64,000 nucleotides of DNA from Acidimicrobiia bacterium (GCA_022819505.1 JAJEHD010000019.1:1-64000), one strand, 5' to 3'; positions 8,295-16,933 are shown, numbered from the stretch's first letter. Notes: generated by a model from the sequence alone, not told the origin. Numbers and translations are program-made.

Positions 8295-8308
8295 CGTAAG
8301 CGCTTACG
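8295..8308. promoter_or_regulatory. LacI-family operator 2 (perfect 14-bp palindrome)
   Basis: CGTAAGCGCTTACG is a perfect palindrome sharing the core GTAAGCGCTTAC with operator 1. It begins two bases after the -10 box, a position where bound repressor blocks initiation. Confidence 0.85.
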
Positions 8309-8363
8309 CACCTTAGGCCTTAGCCGAAGACTGCTAGCGCCGAGCAACCGGAAGGGGAACAAG

Positions 8364-9794
8364 ATGCGCAAGACCAAGAAGGCATGGCGGTGGCTGGTAC
8401 CGCTCTTTGCCGTTGCCGTGGTGGCCGCCGCTTGCGGCGACGACAGCACCGAGCCGCAGCCAGTTGTCGAAGCGGCACCCACTACCGAGGCGTCAGATGA
8501 GGAGACGCCCGCCACCGGGGAGGCGCCCACCGCCGAGGCACCAGCCGAGGAGGCACCGGCCGAGGAGGCTCCCACCACCGAGGCACCGGCCGCGGGAGGC
8601 GAAGAGATCGAGGTCATGGCCACGTGGGGCGACGCCGAACAGGCCGGCTTCCTGGAGGTGTTGGACGCCTTCACCGAGGCCACCGGGATACCGGTGAGCT
8701 ACACCAGTGAGCGCGAGCTGCCGACCGTGCTGCCGACGCGCGTCGCCGGCGGGAACCCGCCCGACGTCGCGCTGATCCAGCGGCCCGGCGTCATTCAGCA
8801 GTTCGTCGACGACGGCGTCGCGTTCTCGTACGCCGACCTCGGCGTCGACATGACCGACATCAACGCCCACTACTCCCAGAGCACCCTCGACCTGGGAACG
8901 TTCAACGGCGAGCTGTACGGCCTGCTCACCGCGTCGAACTCGAAGAGCACGTTCTGGTACAAGCCGGCGTCGCTCGAGGCTCTCGGCCACGACACGCCCG
9001 ACACGTACGACGAACTCCTGGACATCGTCGCCGCCTACGTCGACAACGGCCGGGTCCCGCTGTCGATCGGCGGGATGGACGGATGGACGCTCACCGACTG
9101 GTTCGAGAACCTGTACGTGCGGATCGCCGGCCCCGAGATGTACAACAAGCTGTTCGTCACCCACGAGGTCTCGTGGCTGGATCCAACCGTCGTGGAGACC
9201 ATGGAGCGGTTCCGCGATCTCGTCGCGCCGACCGATGAGCGTCTCGCAGGAGGGGCGGCCGGCACCAACTCCACCGGCTTCATCGACGCGTGGGACATCG
9301 TGCTGGCCGGCGACGCCGAGTTGTACTACGAGGGCGGGTTCATGGGGAACTTCGCCCGGGAGAACTTCCCCGACCTCGTGGGCGGCACCGACTACTCGTT
9401 CTTCGAGTTCCCCGAGATCGACCCGCAGTGGGGCAAGCCGGTCGTGGGCGGCGGCGACTTCGCGGTCGGACTGGTCAACAGCCCCGAGGTGCGCGCCTTC
9501 ATCGAGTTCATGGCCACGCCGGAGGCGAACGCGGTATGGGCCACCGTCGAGGCGGGTGCCCGGATCACTCCGAACCAGGGCGTGTCGGCCGACCTCTTCG
9601 GTGACGAGTTGACGAAGCTCGAGGCCGCTCAGATCAAGGCCGCATCGATCTTCGTGTTCGACGGCTCGGACCTCGCTCCCGGAGCGGTCGGCGGCGACGC
9701 GATGTTCACCGCACTGCAGGACTTCATCGCTGACCCGGACGACATCGACGGCCCCCTGGAGTTCATCGAGGCGGCGGCGGCCGGCGCCTATTGA
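8364..9794 (+). CDS. ABC transporter sugar-binding lipoprotein (AglE-like)
   Basis: The 476-residue extracytoplasmic solute-binding protein belongs to the family-1 sugar-binding group. The signal peptide is MRKTKKAWRW followed by a hydrophobic stretch with lipobox VVAAAC (Cys about residue 25), so it is lipid-anchored outside the membrane. An Ala/Glu/Pro/Thr-rich linker runs to about residue 75. The ligand domain then starts with IEVMATWGDAEQAGFLEVLD and has the typical LYYEGGFMGNF and late AGARITPN regions. It most resembles alpha-glucoside binding proteins, but the sugar is inferred from context. ATG 8364 follows AAGGGGAA at a proper distance and lies downstream of the operator-2 promoter. 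It is the first gene of an importer operon with two permeases. Confidence 0.88.
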   Translation: MRKTKKAWRWLVPLFAVAVVAAACGDDSTEPQPVVEAAPTTEASDEETPATGEAPTAEAPAEEAPAEEAPTTEAPAAGGEEIEVMATWGDAEQAGFLEVLDAFTEATGIPVSYTSERELPTVLPTRVAGGNPPDVALIQRPGVIQQFVDDGVAFSYADLGVDMTDINAHYSQSTLDLGTFNGELYGLLTASNSKSTFWYKPASLEALGHDTPDTYDELLDIVAAYVDNGRVPLSIGGMDGWTLTDWFENLYVRIAGPEMYNKLFVTHEVSWLDPTVVETMERFRDLVAPTDERLAGGAAGTNSTGFIDAWDIVLAGDAELYYEGGFMGNFARENFPDLVGGTDYSFFEFPEIDPQWGKPVVGGGDFAVGLVNSPEVRAFIEFMATPEANAVWATVEAGARITPNQGVSADLFGDELTKLEAAQIKAASIFVFDGSDLAPGAVGGDAMFTALQDFIADPDDIDGPLEFIEAAAAGAY

Positions 9795-9798
9795 TGCC

Positions 9799-10749
9799 GT
9801 GACCACGGCCGCGGCGCCAGACGCGGGGAGTGCCTCGACGCCGCACTTCGACCCGCAAGGAGGAGTGCGGTTCCGTGGGTGGATCTGGGTGCTCCCCGCC
9901 CTGGCGCTGCTCGGGGTGTTCCTGGTGTGGCCGGTCATCAGGACCACCCACTACAGCCTGTACAAGGGTTCGATCATCAGGCCCACCCGAGAGTTCGTGG
10001 GGCTGGCCAACTACCAGCGCCTGCTGACCGACGACCCCGCGTTCTTGAAGACCGAGTGGCCGGCCTGGTCGGCACTGTTCAACAGCGCCGTATGGGTGGT
10101 GCTGTTCACCGGCGGCGTCATCGCAATGGGCCTGCTGGTGGCCGTGCTCGCCGACAAGGTGCGCTACGAGAGGCTGCCCAAGGCGATCGTGTTCCTGCCG
10201 CTGGTGATCTCGTTCACCGCCGCTTCGGTCGTGTTCCGGCTGGTCTACGCGACCAACCCCAACATCGGCCTGTTGAACGCGGGCCGGCAGGCGCTCGGCC
10301 TCGAACCCTACGCGTGGCTGGGCGAGCCGAACACCGCGAGTCTCGCGATCATCGTGGCCGGGATCTGGGTGTGGACTTCGCTGGCGATGACCATCCTGGC
10401 CGCGGCCTACAAGGCGCTTCCCGAAGAGGTTCACGAGGCCGCGTCCCTCGACGGCGCCAACGCGTGGCAGGCGTTCTGGCGCGTGTCGCTGCCACAGATG
10501 AAGGGACCGCTGATCGTGGTCGCGGTGACGATGATCATCAACGCGCTCAAGGCCATCGACCTGGTCCTCGTGATGAGCAGCGGCGGGCCCGGCTTCAGCA
10601 GCCGCATCGTCGGGTTCACGGTGTACTGGGAGATCTTCACCAACAACAAGGCCGGTTACGGCTCCGCCGCCGCCGTGCTGTTGCTGATCCTGATGGTGCC
10701 GATGATGTGGTGGCAGATGCGCCAGATCCGCAAGGCGGACGCCGGATGA
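9799..10749 (+). CDS. ABC sugar transporter permease (AglF-like)
   Basis: The 316-residue inner-membrane permease has about six transmembrane helices, the first near residues 30-52. The cytoplasmic coupling loop that binds the ATPase is clear: EAASLDGANAWQAFWRVSLP (EAA motif). It belongs to the MalF/AglF type of carbohydrate uptake permeases. The GTG start lies four bases after the stop of the binding-protein gene, and its stop overlaps the next start, so the three genes form one operon. No ATP-binding subunit is encoded nearby. Confidence 0.9.
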   Translation: MTTAAAPDAGSASTPHFDPQGGVRFRGWIWVLPALALLGVFLVWPVIRTTHYSLYKGSIIRPTREFVGLANYQRLLTDDPAFLKTEWPAWSALFNSAVWVVLFTGGVIAMGLLVAVLADKVRYERLPKAIVFLPLVISFTAASVVFRLVYATNPNIGLLNAGRQALGLEPYAWLGEPNTASLAIIVAGIWVWTSLAMTILAAAYKALPEEVHEAASLDGANAWQAFWRVSLPQMKGPLIVVAVTMIINALKAIDLVLVMSSGGPGFSSRIVGFTVYWEIFTNNKAGYGSAAAVLLLILMVPMMWWQMRQIRKADAG

Positions 10750-11654
10750 CCGACGTGGCCGCCCCCGGCCGCGTCAACCCCGAGATTCCGGTGACCCTCT
10801 CCGGCCGGCTCACCCACGTCGTCACCCGCGGCGGGGTTCGCGTCGTGCTGGTCATGGTGGCGCTGCTGTGGCTCATTCCGTCGCTGGGCCTGCTGGTCAC
10901 GTCGTTCCGTACCCGGGCGGCCAGCTCCCAGCACGGCTGGTGGGAGCTGTGGGAGGGCGGCTTCACGCTCGACAACTACGACCAGGTCCTGAACTCCTCC
11001 GGCCTGCCCCCGCCCGGCTTCTCGGACAACTTCGTCAACACGGTGATCATCTCGGTACCGGGCACGATCTTTCCGATCACTGTCGCGGCCTTCGCGGCCT
11101 ACGCATTCGCCTGGCTCGACTTCCGCGGCCGCGACTGGATATTCCTCGGCGTCGTCGCCTTGCTGGTCGTGCCGCTGCAGGTCACCTGGGTGCCGGTGCT
11201 GAAGATCTTCAACAGTCTCGACATGACCGGCAGCTTCACCGGCATCTGGCTCGCCCACACCGCCTACGGCCTGCCGTTCGCCATCTTCCTGCTGCGGAAC
11301 TTCATGGCCGACATCCCCCGCGATCTCATCGAGTCGGCCCGAGTCGACGGCGCGTCCGATCTGCGGATCTTCACCAAGATGATCCTGCCGATGTCGATGC
11401 CTGCCATCGCGGCGCTGGGGATCTTCCAGTTCGTGTGGGTGTGGAACGACCTGATGAACGCCATCGTCTTCCTTCAGACACCCGAGAAGTTCCCGCTCAC
11501 GGTCGGCATACGGAACCTGTTGGGCCAGTACGGCAACGAGTTCAACCTGCTGGCCGCCGGCGCGTTCATCTCCATGGTCGTGCCGGTCATCGTCTTCTTC
11601 ACGCTTCAGCGGTTCTTCGTCCGCGGGATAACCGCAGGCGCGGTCAAAGGCTGA
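10746..11654 (+). CDS. ABC sugar transporter permease (AglG-like)
   Basis: The 302-residue MalG/AglG-type permease has six predicted transmembrane helices and an EAA-like loop (LIESARVDGASDLRIFTKMILP). The C-terminus ends RFFVRGITAGAVKG, a form common in alpha-glucoside importers. ATG 10746 overlaps the TGA of the upstream permease (ATGA arrangement), implying translational coupling. The operon ends here, 47 bases before the convergent alpha-mannosidase gene. A small inverted repeat (CGGCGA / TCGCCG, 11671-11685) in that gap is a weak terminator candidate without a T-run. Confidence 0.9.
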   Translation: MTDVAAPGRVNPEIPVTLSGRLTHVVTRGGVRVVLVMVALLWLIPSLGLLVTSFRTRAASSQHGWWELWEGGFTLDNYDQVLNSSGLPPPGFSDNFVNTVIISVPGTIFPITVAAFAAYAFAWLDFRGRDWIFLGVVALLVVPLQVTWVPVLKIFNSLDMTGSFTGIWLAHTAYGLPFAIFLLRNFMADIPRDLIESARVDGASDLRIFTKMILPMSMPAIAALGIFQFVWVWNDLMNAIVFLQTPEKFPLTVGIRNLLGQYGNEFNLLAAGAFISMVVPVIVFFTLQRFFVRGITAGAVKG

Positions 11655-11701
11655 TCCGGGGTGCGACGAGCGGCGACGATCGCCGAGCGCCGTGCCGCAG
11701 G

Positions 11702-14700
11702 TCAGGTGCGGGAGACCCGCAGGGTGCAGATCTCGAACGGCTTGAGAGTCGTGGTCAGTGATCCGTCGACGATGGGCAGTTCCTCGCCGTGCTCCTCGGT
11801 GATCGGCACGATCCAGCCTCGCTCGATGTCGTCGATGGTCAGCATGGTGCGGTCACCGAGTGCCTCGTGGCAGCGGAGGATCACGTCGCCGGAGCCGTTG
11901 TCGGCGGGTTTGATCGCGTCGACCTCGATGCCTCGGCCCCGTAGGGCGATGTGGTCTGCGGCTCCGGGGCTCTGTGAGGAGTGGATGCGCAGGGGGTGCC
12001 ACATGGCCTCGGCCTCGCGGACGACGTCGGCCATGCCCTCGCCGTGGGGGAGGATGCCGATCCGGACGCGGTGGGGGCCGAGGTCGGCGTCGGGGTCGGG
12101 GTAGCGGGCGCCGCGGACCAGTGAGACGCGGATCGTTGATCCGTTGAGGGCGTGTCCGTGGCGGCCGTCGTTGAGCACGGCGACGCCGAAGGAGGGTTCG
12201 CTCAGGTCGACGAAGCGGTGGGCGCACACCTCGAACTTGGCTGCGTCCCACGACGAGGACCGGTGGGTGGGTCTGCTGATGTGCCCGAACTGGATTCCGC
12301 AGGAGGCGTCGTTGGTGTGAAGGTCGAGGGGGATGGCCAGCGACAGCAGTTGCTCGCGCTCGGCCCAGTCGATGTCGATGTCGATCTCGAGACGGCGGCT
12401 GCCGCGGCTGAGGCGGTGGGTCAGCGTCGCTGAGGACGCGCCGAACTCGTAGGCGGTTTCCCATTGGGCGATCAGGGGTCCGCAGTCTTGCAGCCTCACG
12501 CTTGCGGGGCTGATCCGGTGCGCGCCGTCGCGGGTCCAGTGATCGATGTCCCAAGCGTCGTAGGCGGCGGGGATGTCGGCCGCCAATTCCAGCCCGATCG
12601 GTCCGGCCAGCAGCTCCCGGTTGTGGTCGCGTTCGACTATTGAGACGATCTCGCCGCCTTGTTGGGTGATGCTCAGGTGCTGGTTGGCGATGGCACGCTC
12701 GTCGGCGGTGACGGACTGTCTCCGCTTCAGCCCGCCCTCCGGCGCGGCCGGACTCACGCCGAGGGCTCGCGCCAAGACGTGCACAGCGTGGCGGCCGCCG
12801 GTGAGGGCTTGGGACTCGAGTCCGTCGAGGTGTGAGTCGACGATGACAATCTCGTCGGCGTCGCAGGTGCGGACGTTCAGCACTGAGACGCCGGCCGGTG
12901 CCATGTCGTCGAGGAGGCGGCCGGTCGCTGCGTCGACTTCGCGGGCCAGGCGGGCCAGCGCGGCTTCGGTCTCGTCGTGGACCCACCCGATGGACGATCC
13001 GGGCAGAATGTCGTGGAACTGGTGGATCAGAACGTCCTTCCACCATCGGTCGAGGCGCTCCAGCAGGGCGGGGTCGGGTGCCGCCAGCGCGGCGACGAGT
13101 TCCAGCTCCCTGAGCAGCCGTTCGGCTCGGCGGTTGGCTTCCTTGGTGCGCAGCTGGGAGGTGTAGGTGCCGCGATGGGTCTCCAGGTACAGCTCGCCGA
13201 CCACCTCGGGCGGTTCGGCTCCGGCGGAGATCTCGGCCTCCACCGCCTCGAAGAAGTCGTGAGGGGTGCCCAGATGAACCCGGGGGATCCCCTCGAGATC
13301 GGCCCCGCGGCGTGCTCGATGGAGCATCTCCGGGGTCGGTCCGCCGCCGCCGTCGCCATGGCCGTAGGGGACCAGCGACCAGCGGCTCCACCCCGACTCG
13401 GCAAAGTTGCGCTGCGCGTGCACCAGTTCGGACGGCCTCAGCTCTGCGCAGTAGGTGTCCACCGGCGGGAAGTGCGTCAGCACGGTCGATCCGTCTATGC
13501 CGGTCCAGTTGAAGGTGTGATGGGGGAAGCGGTTCTGTTGGCTCCACGACATCTTCTGGGTGACGAACCGATGGCAGCCGCCGAGACGGAAGACCTGCGG
13601 GAGCGACGCCGGGTAGCCGAATACGTCGGGAATCCACGCGATGTCGCTGCGCCGCCCGAACCACGACTCGAAGGCTCGCTGGCCGTGGACGAACTGCCGG
13701 ATGAGCGACTCCCCGGAGGGAAGGTTGGCGTCGGCCTCGACCCACTGGCCTCCGACGGGGAGCCACTGGCCCGCCTCGACGCGGTCCCGGATCCGCGAGA
13801 ACAGGCCCGCGTCGATGTCAGCCACCATCTGGTACTGCGCAGCCTGCGACGCCGCGAAGACGAACCCCGGCTCGCGTCCCATCATCGCCTCCACCGATGT
13901 GAATGTGCGGTGGCACTTGCGCACAGTCTCACGGATCGGCCACAGCCAGGCATGGTCGATGTGGGCGTGGCCGACCGCGATCACCCGATGCGCGGAGGCC
14001 GACGCCGGCGCTGCGAGCACCGGAGCGAGCGCGGCCGCCGCGGCCGGTGCGGAATCGGCGACCGGGCCGGCGTCGAGAGCGTTCATGGCCCCATCCAACG
14101 CGCTGACGATCCGGGCCCGCCGGGGATCGTGGGCGTCCAACCCGCCGACCAGCTCCAACAGGAACTCCAAATCCAGCGCCAGCGACCACACCGTCGGGTC
14201 CCGGCGCGCCAGGCACGCTCCCCCGAAGCGGTACAACGGCGTGTCGCCCGCGGTCTGGAGCCGGCCGAGGACGGTGGGGCGATGAGACAAGGCGATGGCC
14301 GGATTAGCCGCCGCTTCGACGTACCAGGTCTGAGCCGAGCCCGGATCGATGCCGCTCAGATCCAGAGTGCTGCGGCGCGGGTGGACGCCCTGAAGGGCGC
14401 GGCCGGTCTCGTCGAAGATCATCCCCTCGGCCACGAATCCACCCCACTCGTCCTCGTCGAAGCCGATGGCGATCACCAACCTCAGGCCACCGACCTCCAC
14501 AGGGACATCCGCAGTCAACCGGAACCACGTCGTGCGCCAGGGAGCCCCCCACAGACTCCCGGGCGCAACCGGTTCGAACGGCCCAGCCGTAGCCACAAGA
14601 AACCGCTCGGGCTCGCCCCCAAGATGCCGAGCCTCGACCTTCACCGGGCCGAGCGGACGATCAACCACAGTGCGAATCCGCTCGCGGAGAGCCCGACCAG

Positions 14701-14734
14701 CCCTGGCAATCGTGCCCCTTGATCGATCGTGCAT
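11702..14734 (-). CDS. alpha-mannosidase, glycoside hydrolase family 38
   Basis: The 1010-residue cytoplasmic-type GH38 enzyme (Man2C1/YbgG-like) would release mannose from alpha-mannosides. Catalytic-domain signatures are GHAHIDHAWLWP (residues 255-266), whose H258 and D260 should bind the zinc ion, and AWIPDVFGYPASLPQ, with D370 as the likely nucleophile. A second metal-ligand region (VPYGHGDGGGG) lies near residue 465. An N-terminal beta domain and a long C-terminal beta-sandwich are as usual for the family. No signal peptide is seen. GGAGG lies just upstream of the ATG. It is divergent from the GH13 gene, and operator 3 lies between the two starts, so the LacI repressor may control both. 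Confidence 0.92.
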   Translation of the reverse strand: MHDRSRGTIARAGRALRERIRTVVDRPLGPVKVEARHLGGEPERFLVATAGPFEPVAPGSLWGAPWRTTWFRLTADVPVEVGGLRLVIAIGFDEDEWGGFVAEGMIFDETGRALQGVHPRRSTLDLSGIDPGSAQTWYVEAAANPAIALSHRPTVLGRLQTAGDTPLYRFGGACLARRDPTVWSLALDLEFLLELVGGLDAHDPRRARIVSALDGAMNALDAGPVADSAPAAAAALAPVLAAPASASAHRVIAVGHAHIDHAWLWPIRETVRKCHRTFTSVEAMMGREPGFVFAASQAAQYQMVADIDAGLFSRIRDRVEAGQWLPVGGQWVEADANLPSGESLIRQFVHGQRAFESWFGRRSDIAWIPDVFGYPASLPQVFRLGGCHRFVTQKMSWSQQNRFPHHTFNWTGIDGSTVLTHFPPVDTYCAELRPSELVHAQRNFAESGWSRWSLVPYGHGDGGGGPTPEMLHRARRGADLEGIPRVHLGTPHDFFEAVEAEISAGAEPPEVVGELYLETHRGTYTSQLRTKEANRRAERLLRELELVAALAAPDPALLERLDRWWKDVLIHQFHDILPGSSIGWVHDETEAALARLAREVDAATGRLLDDMAPAGVSVLNVRTCDADEIVIVDSHLDGLESQALTGGRHAVHVLARALGVSPAAPEGGLKRRQSVTADERAIANQHLSITQQGGEIVSIVERDHNRELLAGPIGLELAADIPAAYDAWDIDHWTRDGAHRISPASVRLQDCGPLIAQWETAYEFGASSATLTHRLSRGSRRLEIDIDIDWAEREQLLSLAIPLDLHTNDASCGIQFGHISRPTHRSSSWDAAKFEVCAHRFVDLSEPSFGVAVLNDGRHGHALNGSTIRVSLVRGARYPDPDADLGPHRVRIGILPHGEGMADVVREAEAMWHPLRIHSSQSPGAADHIALRGRGIEVDAIKPADNGSGDVILRCHEALGDRTMLTIDDIERGWIVPITEEHGEELPIVDGSLTTTLKPFEICTLRVSRT

Positions 14735-14804
14735 CGGCGCACCTCCACGACACCGGCGACGGCTGGCCGCGGGTCCGGTTGCTCAGGGTTGCAGGCCCCT
14801 CGAC

Positions 14805-14832
14805 TTGACACCCTGGAGCTGGCGGGTAGACT
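14805..14832 (+). promoter_or_regulatory. promoter of the GH13 alpha-glucosidase gene
   Basis: TTGACA (14805-14810) and TAGACT (14827-14832) with a 16-base spacer read toward the GH13 gene. The block closely resembles the importer promoter at 8266, with the spacer differing at only a few positions, which suggests duplication together with the operator. Confidence 0.75.
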
Positions 14833-14835
14833 AAC

Positions 14836-14847
14836 GTAAGCGTTTAC
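14836..14847. promoter_or_regulatory. LacI-family operator 3 (one-mismatch palindrome)
   Basis: GTAAGCGTTTAC matches the core of operators 1 and 2 except for one C-to-T change in the right half. It sits four bases after the -10 box, between the divergent GH38 and GH13 genes. Confidence 0.75.
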
Positions 14848-14947
14848 TCTACGCTCGTTGACTAGAAAAAACGATGAAGGCCTACTCGTGCCCATGGCTG
14901 CTGCCCGACTGTCTGCTGACGTTCGCTTCGGGCAACGGTGACGACAG

Positions 14948-16591
14948 TTGGAAGAGAACGCGAACCGCGTCACTCCGCAAGTAGGACGCCTCGGCTCGGG
15001 CAGCACCGACCCTTGGTGGCGGGGGGCGGTCGGCTACGAGATCTACGTGCGCTCGTTCGCCGACTCCAACGGTGACGGCATCGGCGATCTAGCGGGCATT
15101 GCCAGCCGGCTCGACTACTTGAGCTGGCTGGGAGTCGACGCACTGTGGCTCACCCCCTTCTATCCATCCCCGGGCCACGATCACGGCTACGACGTGAGCG
15201 ATTACTGCGCAGTGGCTCCACACCACGGGAAGCTCGAGGACTTCGACACCCTGATCGGTGCGGCCCACCAACGGGGCATGCGGGTGATTGTCGACATCGT
15301 GCCCAACCACACGTCGATCGAGCATCGGTGGTTCGCCAGCGCCCGCCGCGGCCCCGACAGCCCCGAGCGGGACCGCTACCTGTGGGCCGACCCTGGACCC
15401 GGCGGGGGACCTCCAAACAACTGGCGCAGCCATTTCGGAGGACCGGCCTGGACCCTGGATGAGCAGTCCGGCCAGTACTGGTGCCACCTGTTCCTGCCCG
15501 AACAGCCCGATCTCAACTGGCGCAATCCGGTGGTCCGGGAGGATTTCGAGTCGATCCTGCGCTTCTGGATCGACCGCGGGGTGGACGGCTTCCGCGTTGA
15601 CGTGGCCCACGGCTTGTACAAGCACGCCGAGCTGCGCGACAACCCGCAGATCGCTCCGGTAGCCGACGGCATGCACCCCTTCGACGTCTTCGATGCCTTT
15701 GAGCACCGCTACGACATGTACCAGTCTGAGACCGCGGACATCTACCGGCGCTGGCACCAAGTCTGCACTCCTCGACAAGTGATGCTGCTGGGGGAGGTCG
15801 ACGCCCCGTCGCCCGACCGCATGTCCCGCTACATCGCCCCCGGAGTGCTGGATCAAGGCTTCCTTCTGTGGGCGGCCCGAACCGGCTGGGCACCAGAGGC
15901 GCTCCTGAAGATGGTGCGGGTGATGCACGAGGGGCTCCCGCAGGGCGTCTCCTGGGTGCTGAGCAACCACGACCGGCCTCGGCCCGCCAGCCGCTTCGGC
16001 GGCGGCGAGGTCGGAGCCCGGCGAGCCCTAGCGGTCACCACTCTGTTCATGGCGGTGGGGGGCACCCCATTCCTGTACCAGGGTGAGGAACTCGGCCTGA
16101 CCGACGGAACGTTGCGCCACGGCACCTACGATCCGGTGCCGGTCGGGACCGCGGGCGCCATCCACGGCCGGGACGGCTGTCGCACGCCCATGCCCTGGGA
16201 CAACAGCCCCCACAACGGTTTTTCGATCGGCGACCCATGGATCGATTCTGAGCCCCGCCCACCGGAACAGACAGTGGCCGGTCAGCGGGCCGATCCTGAC
16301 GCGCTTATACACCGCTACCGCAGCCTGCTGGCCCTCCGCCGGCAGCATCCCGACATGTGGCGGGCGCCACTCGAATGGATTGGGACCTCCGACCCGCAGG
16401 TGGCCGCGCTGCTACGCGGCTCGATCGCGGTAGTCGCCAACCTGTCCGATCGCCGCGTCAGCGTTGGTCTGGGATCACCCGGATGGCAGTTCGTCTTCGC
16501 GAGCCGACTAGGCAGCCGTCTCGACGTCCCGACGAACGAAGCGATATCCGTCCCAGCCGAGACGACCGTCGTGCTGACGAGGGGACCGTGA
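14948..16591 (+). CDS. alpha-glucosidase/oligo-1,6-glucosidase-like GH13 enzyme
   Basis: The 547-residue retaining glycosidase begins with the (beta/alpha)8 barrel signature WWRGAVGYEIYVRSFAD. Catalytic residues are the nucleophile D218 (GFRVDVAHG), the acid/base E283 (LLGEVDAP) and the stabiliser D342 (SNHDRPR). It resembles the GH13 alpha-glucosidases that cleave maltose- or isomaltose-like glucosides imported by AglEFG systems. No signal peptide is seen, so it is cytoplasmic. The reading frame opens at 14942, so the only early start is TTG 14948, with GGTGA upstream. The leader also holds a 36-codon frame (ATG 14874 to TAG 14982-14984) in another frame overlapping this start, which could affect translation. 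Control is by the promoter at 14805 and operator 3. Confidence 0.9.
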   Translation: MEENANRVTPQVGRLGSGSTDPWWRGAVGYEIYVRSFADSNGDGIGDLAGIASRLDYLSWLGVDALWLTPFYPSPGHDHGYDVSDYCAVAPHHGKLEDFDTLIGAAHQRGMRVIVDIVPNHTSIEHRWFASARRGPDSPERDRYLWADPGPGGGPPNNWRSHFGGPAWTLDEQSGQYWCHLFLPEQPDLNWRNPVVREDFESILRFWIDRGVDGFRVDVAHGLYKHAELRDNPQIAPVADGMHPFDVFDAFEHRYDMYQSETADIYRRWHQVCTPRQVMLLGEVDAPSPDRMSRYIAPGVLDQGFLLWAARTGWAPEALLKMVRVMHEGLPQGVSWVLSNHDRPRPASRFGGGEVGARRALAVTTLFMAVGGTPFLYQGEELGLTDGTLRHGTYDPVPVGTAGAIHGRDGCRTPMPWDNSPHNGFSIGDPWIDSEPRPPEQTVAGQRADPDALIHRYRSLLALRRQHPDMWRAPLEWIGTSDPQVAALLRGSIAVVANLSDRRVSVGLGSPGWQFVFASRLGSRLDVPTNEAISVPAETTVVLTRGP

Positions 16592-16680
16592 CTCCACGCG
16601 CACGGCGCATCCGGAGTCCTGTGCGGGCCGCATCCGAGAGAACACTTGATGCGGTCAGAGGCTATTTCTTGGCCTGGGAG

Positions 16681-16756
16681 TGGCACCCCGTACGGGATTT
16701 GAACCCGTGCTACCACCTTGAGAGGGTGGCGTCCTAGGCCGCTAGACGAACGGGGC
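16681..16756 (-). tRNA. tRNA-Glu (CUC)
   Basis: On the reverse strand the 76 bases fold into a full cloverleaf. The acceptor is GCCCCGT / ACGGGGT, the anticodon loop CTCTCAA gives anticodon CUC, and the T-arm loop is GGTTCAAATCC-like. The discriminator G is followed by an encoded CCA (16681-16683). Confidence 0.95.
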
Positions 16757-16800
16757 TAGCGCGGGCCGGCGCCCGCGGGCGGGCGAAGCCTATCGCCGGG

Positions 16801-16872
16801 TTCGGGGAGGAGGACTTGAACCCCCAATGGCTGGGCCAGAACCAGCTGTGTTACCTATTACACCATCCCCGA
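16801..16872 (-). tRNA. tRNA-Gln (CUG)
   Basis: The reverse strand gives a 72-base cloverleaf: acceptor TCGGGGA / TCCCCGA, D-stem GTGT / ACAC, anticodon stem GCTGG / CCAGC around loop TTCTGGC (anticodon CUG), and T-arm with loop TTCAAGT. The 3' CCA is not encoded, unlike the neighbouring tRNA-Glu, so it must be added after transcription. The gap between the two tRNAs is 44 bases and they may share a transcript, with tRNA-Gln first. Confidence 0.95.
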
Positions 16873-16933
16873 AGGAGCGGTTTAGGGTACCCGGCCGGAC
16901 CGCGGCCGGCACCGCCGCGGCCGCCTTGACGGC

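Noticed and set aside
9879..10745. N-terminal extension of the second permease frame into the first permease
   Set aside because: The extension reads as Arg/Gly-rich shadow sequence. The ATG at 10746 overlapping the previous stop gives the normal permease length and first helix.
11853..14722. Long open frames on both strands across the alpha-mannosidase
   Set aside because: They are low-complexity Arg/Pro/Ala translations typical of shadow frames in GC-rich coding DNA. The minus-strand GH38 frame has clear catalytic motifs.
16590..16618. Inverted repeat GACTCC / GGAGTC after the GH13 stop as a terminator
   Set aside because: A six-base stem with a 17-base loop is too weak to support a call.
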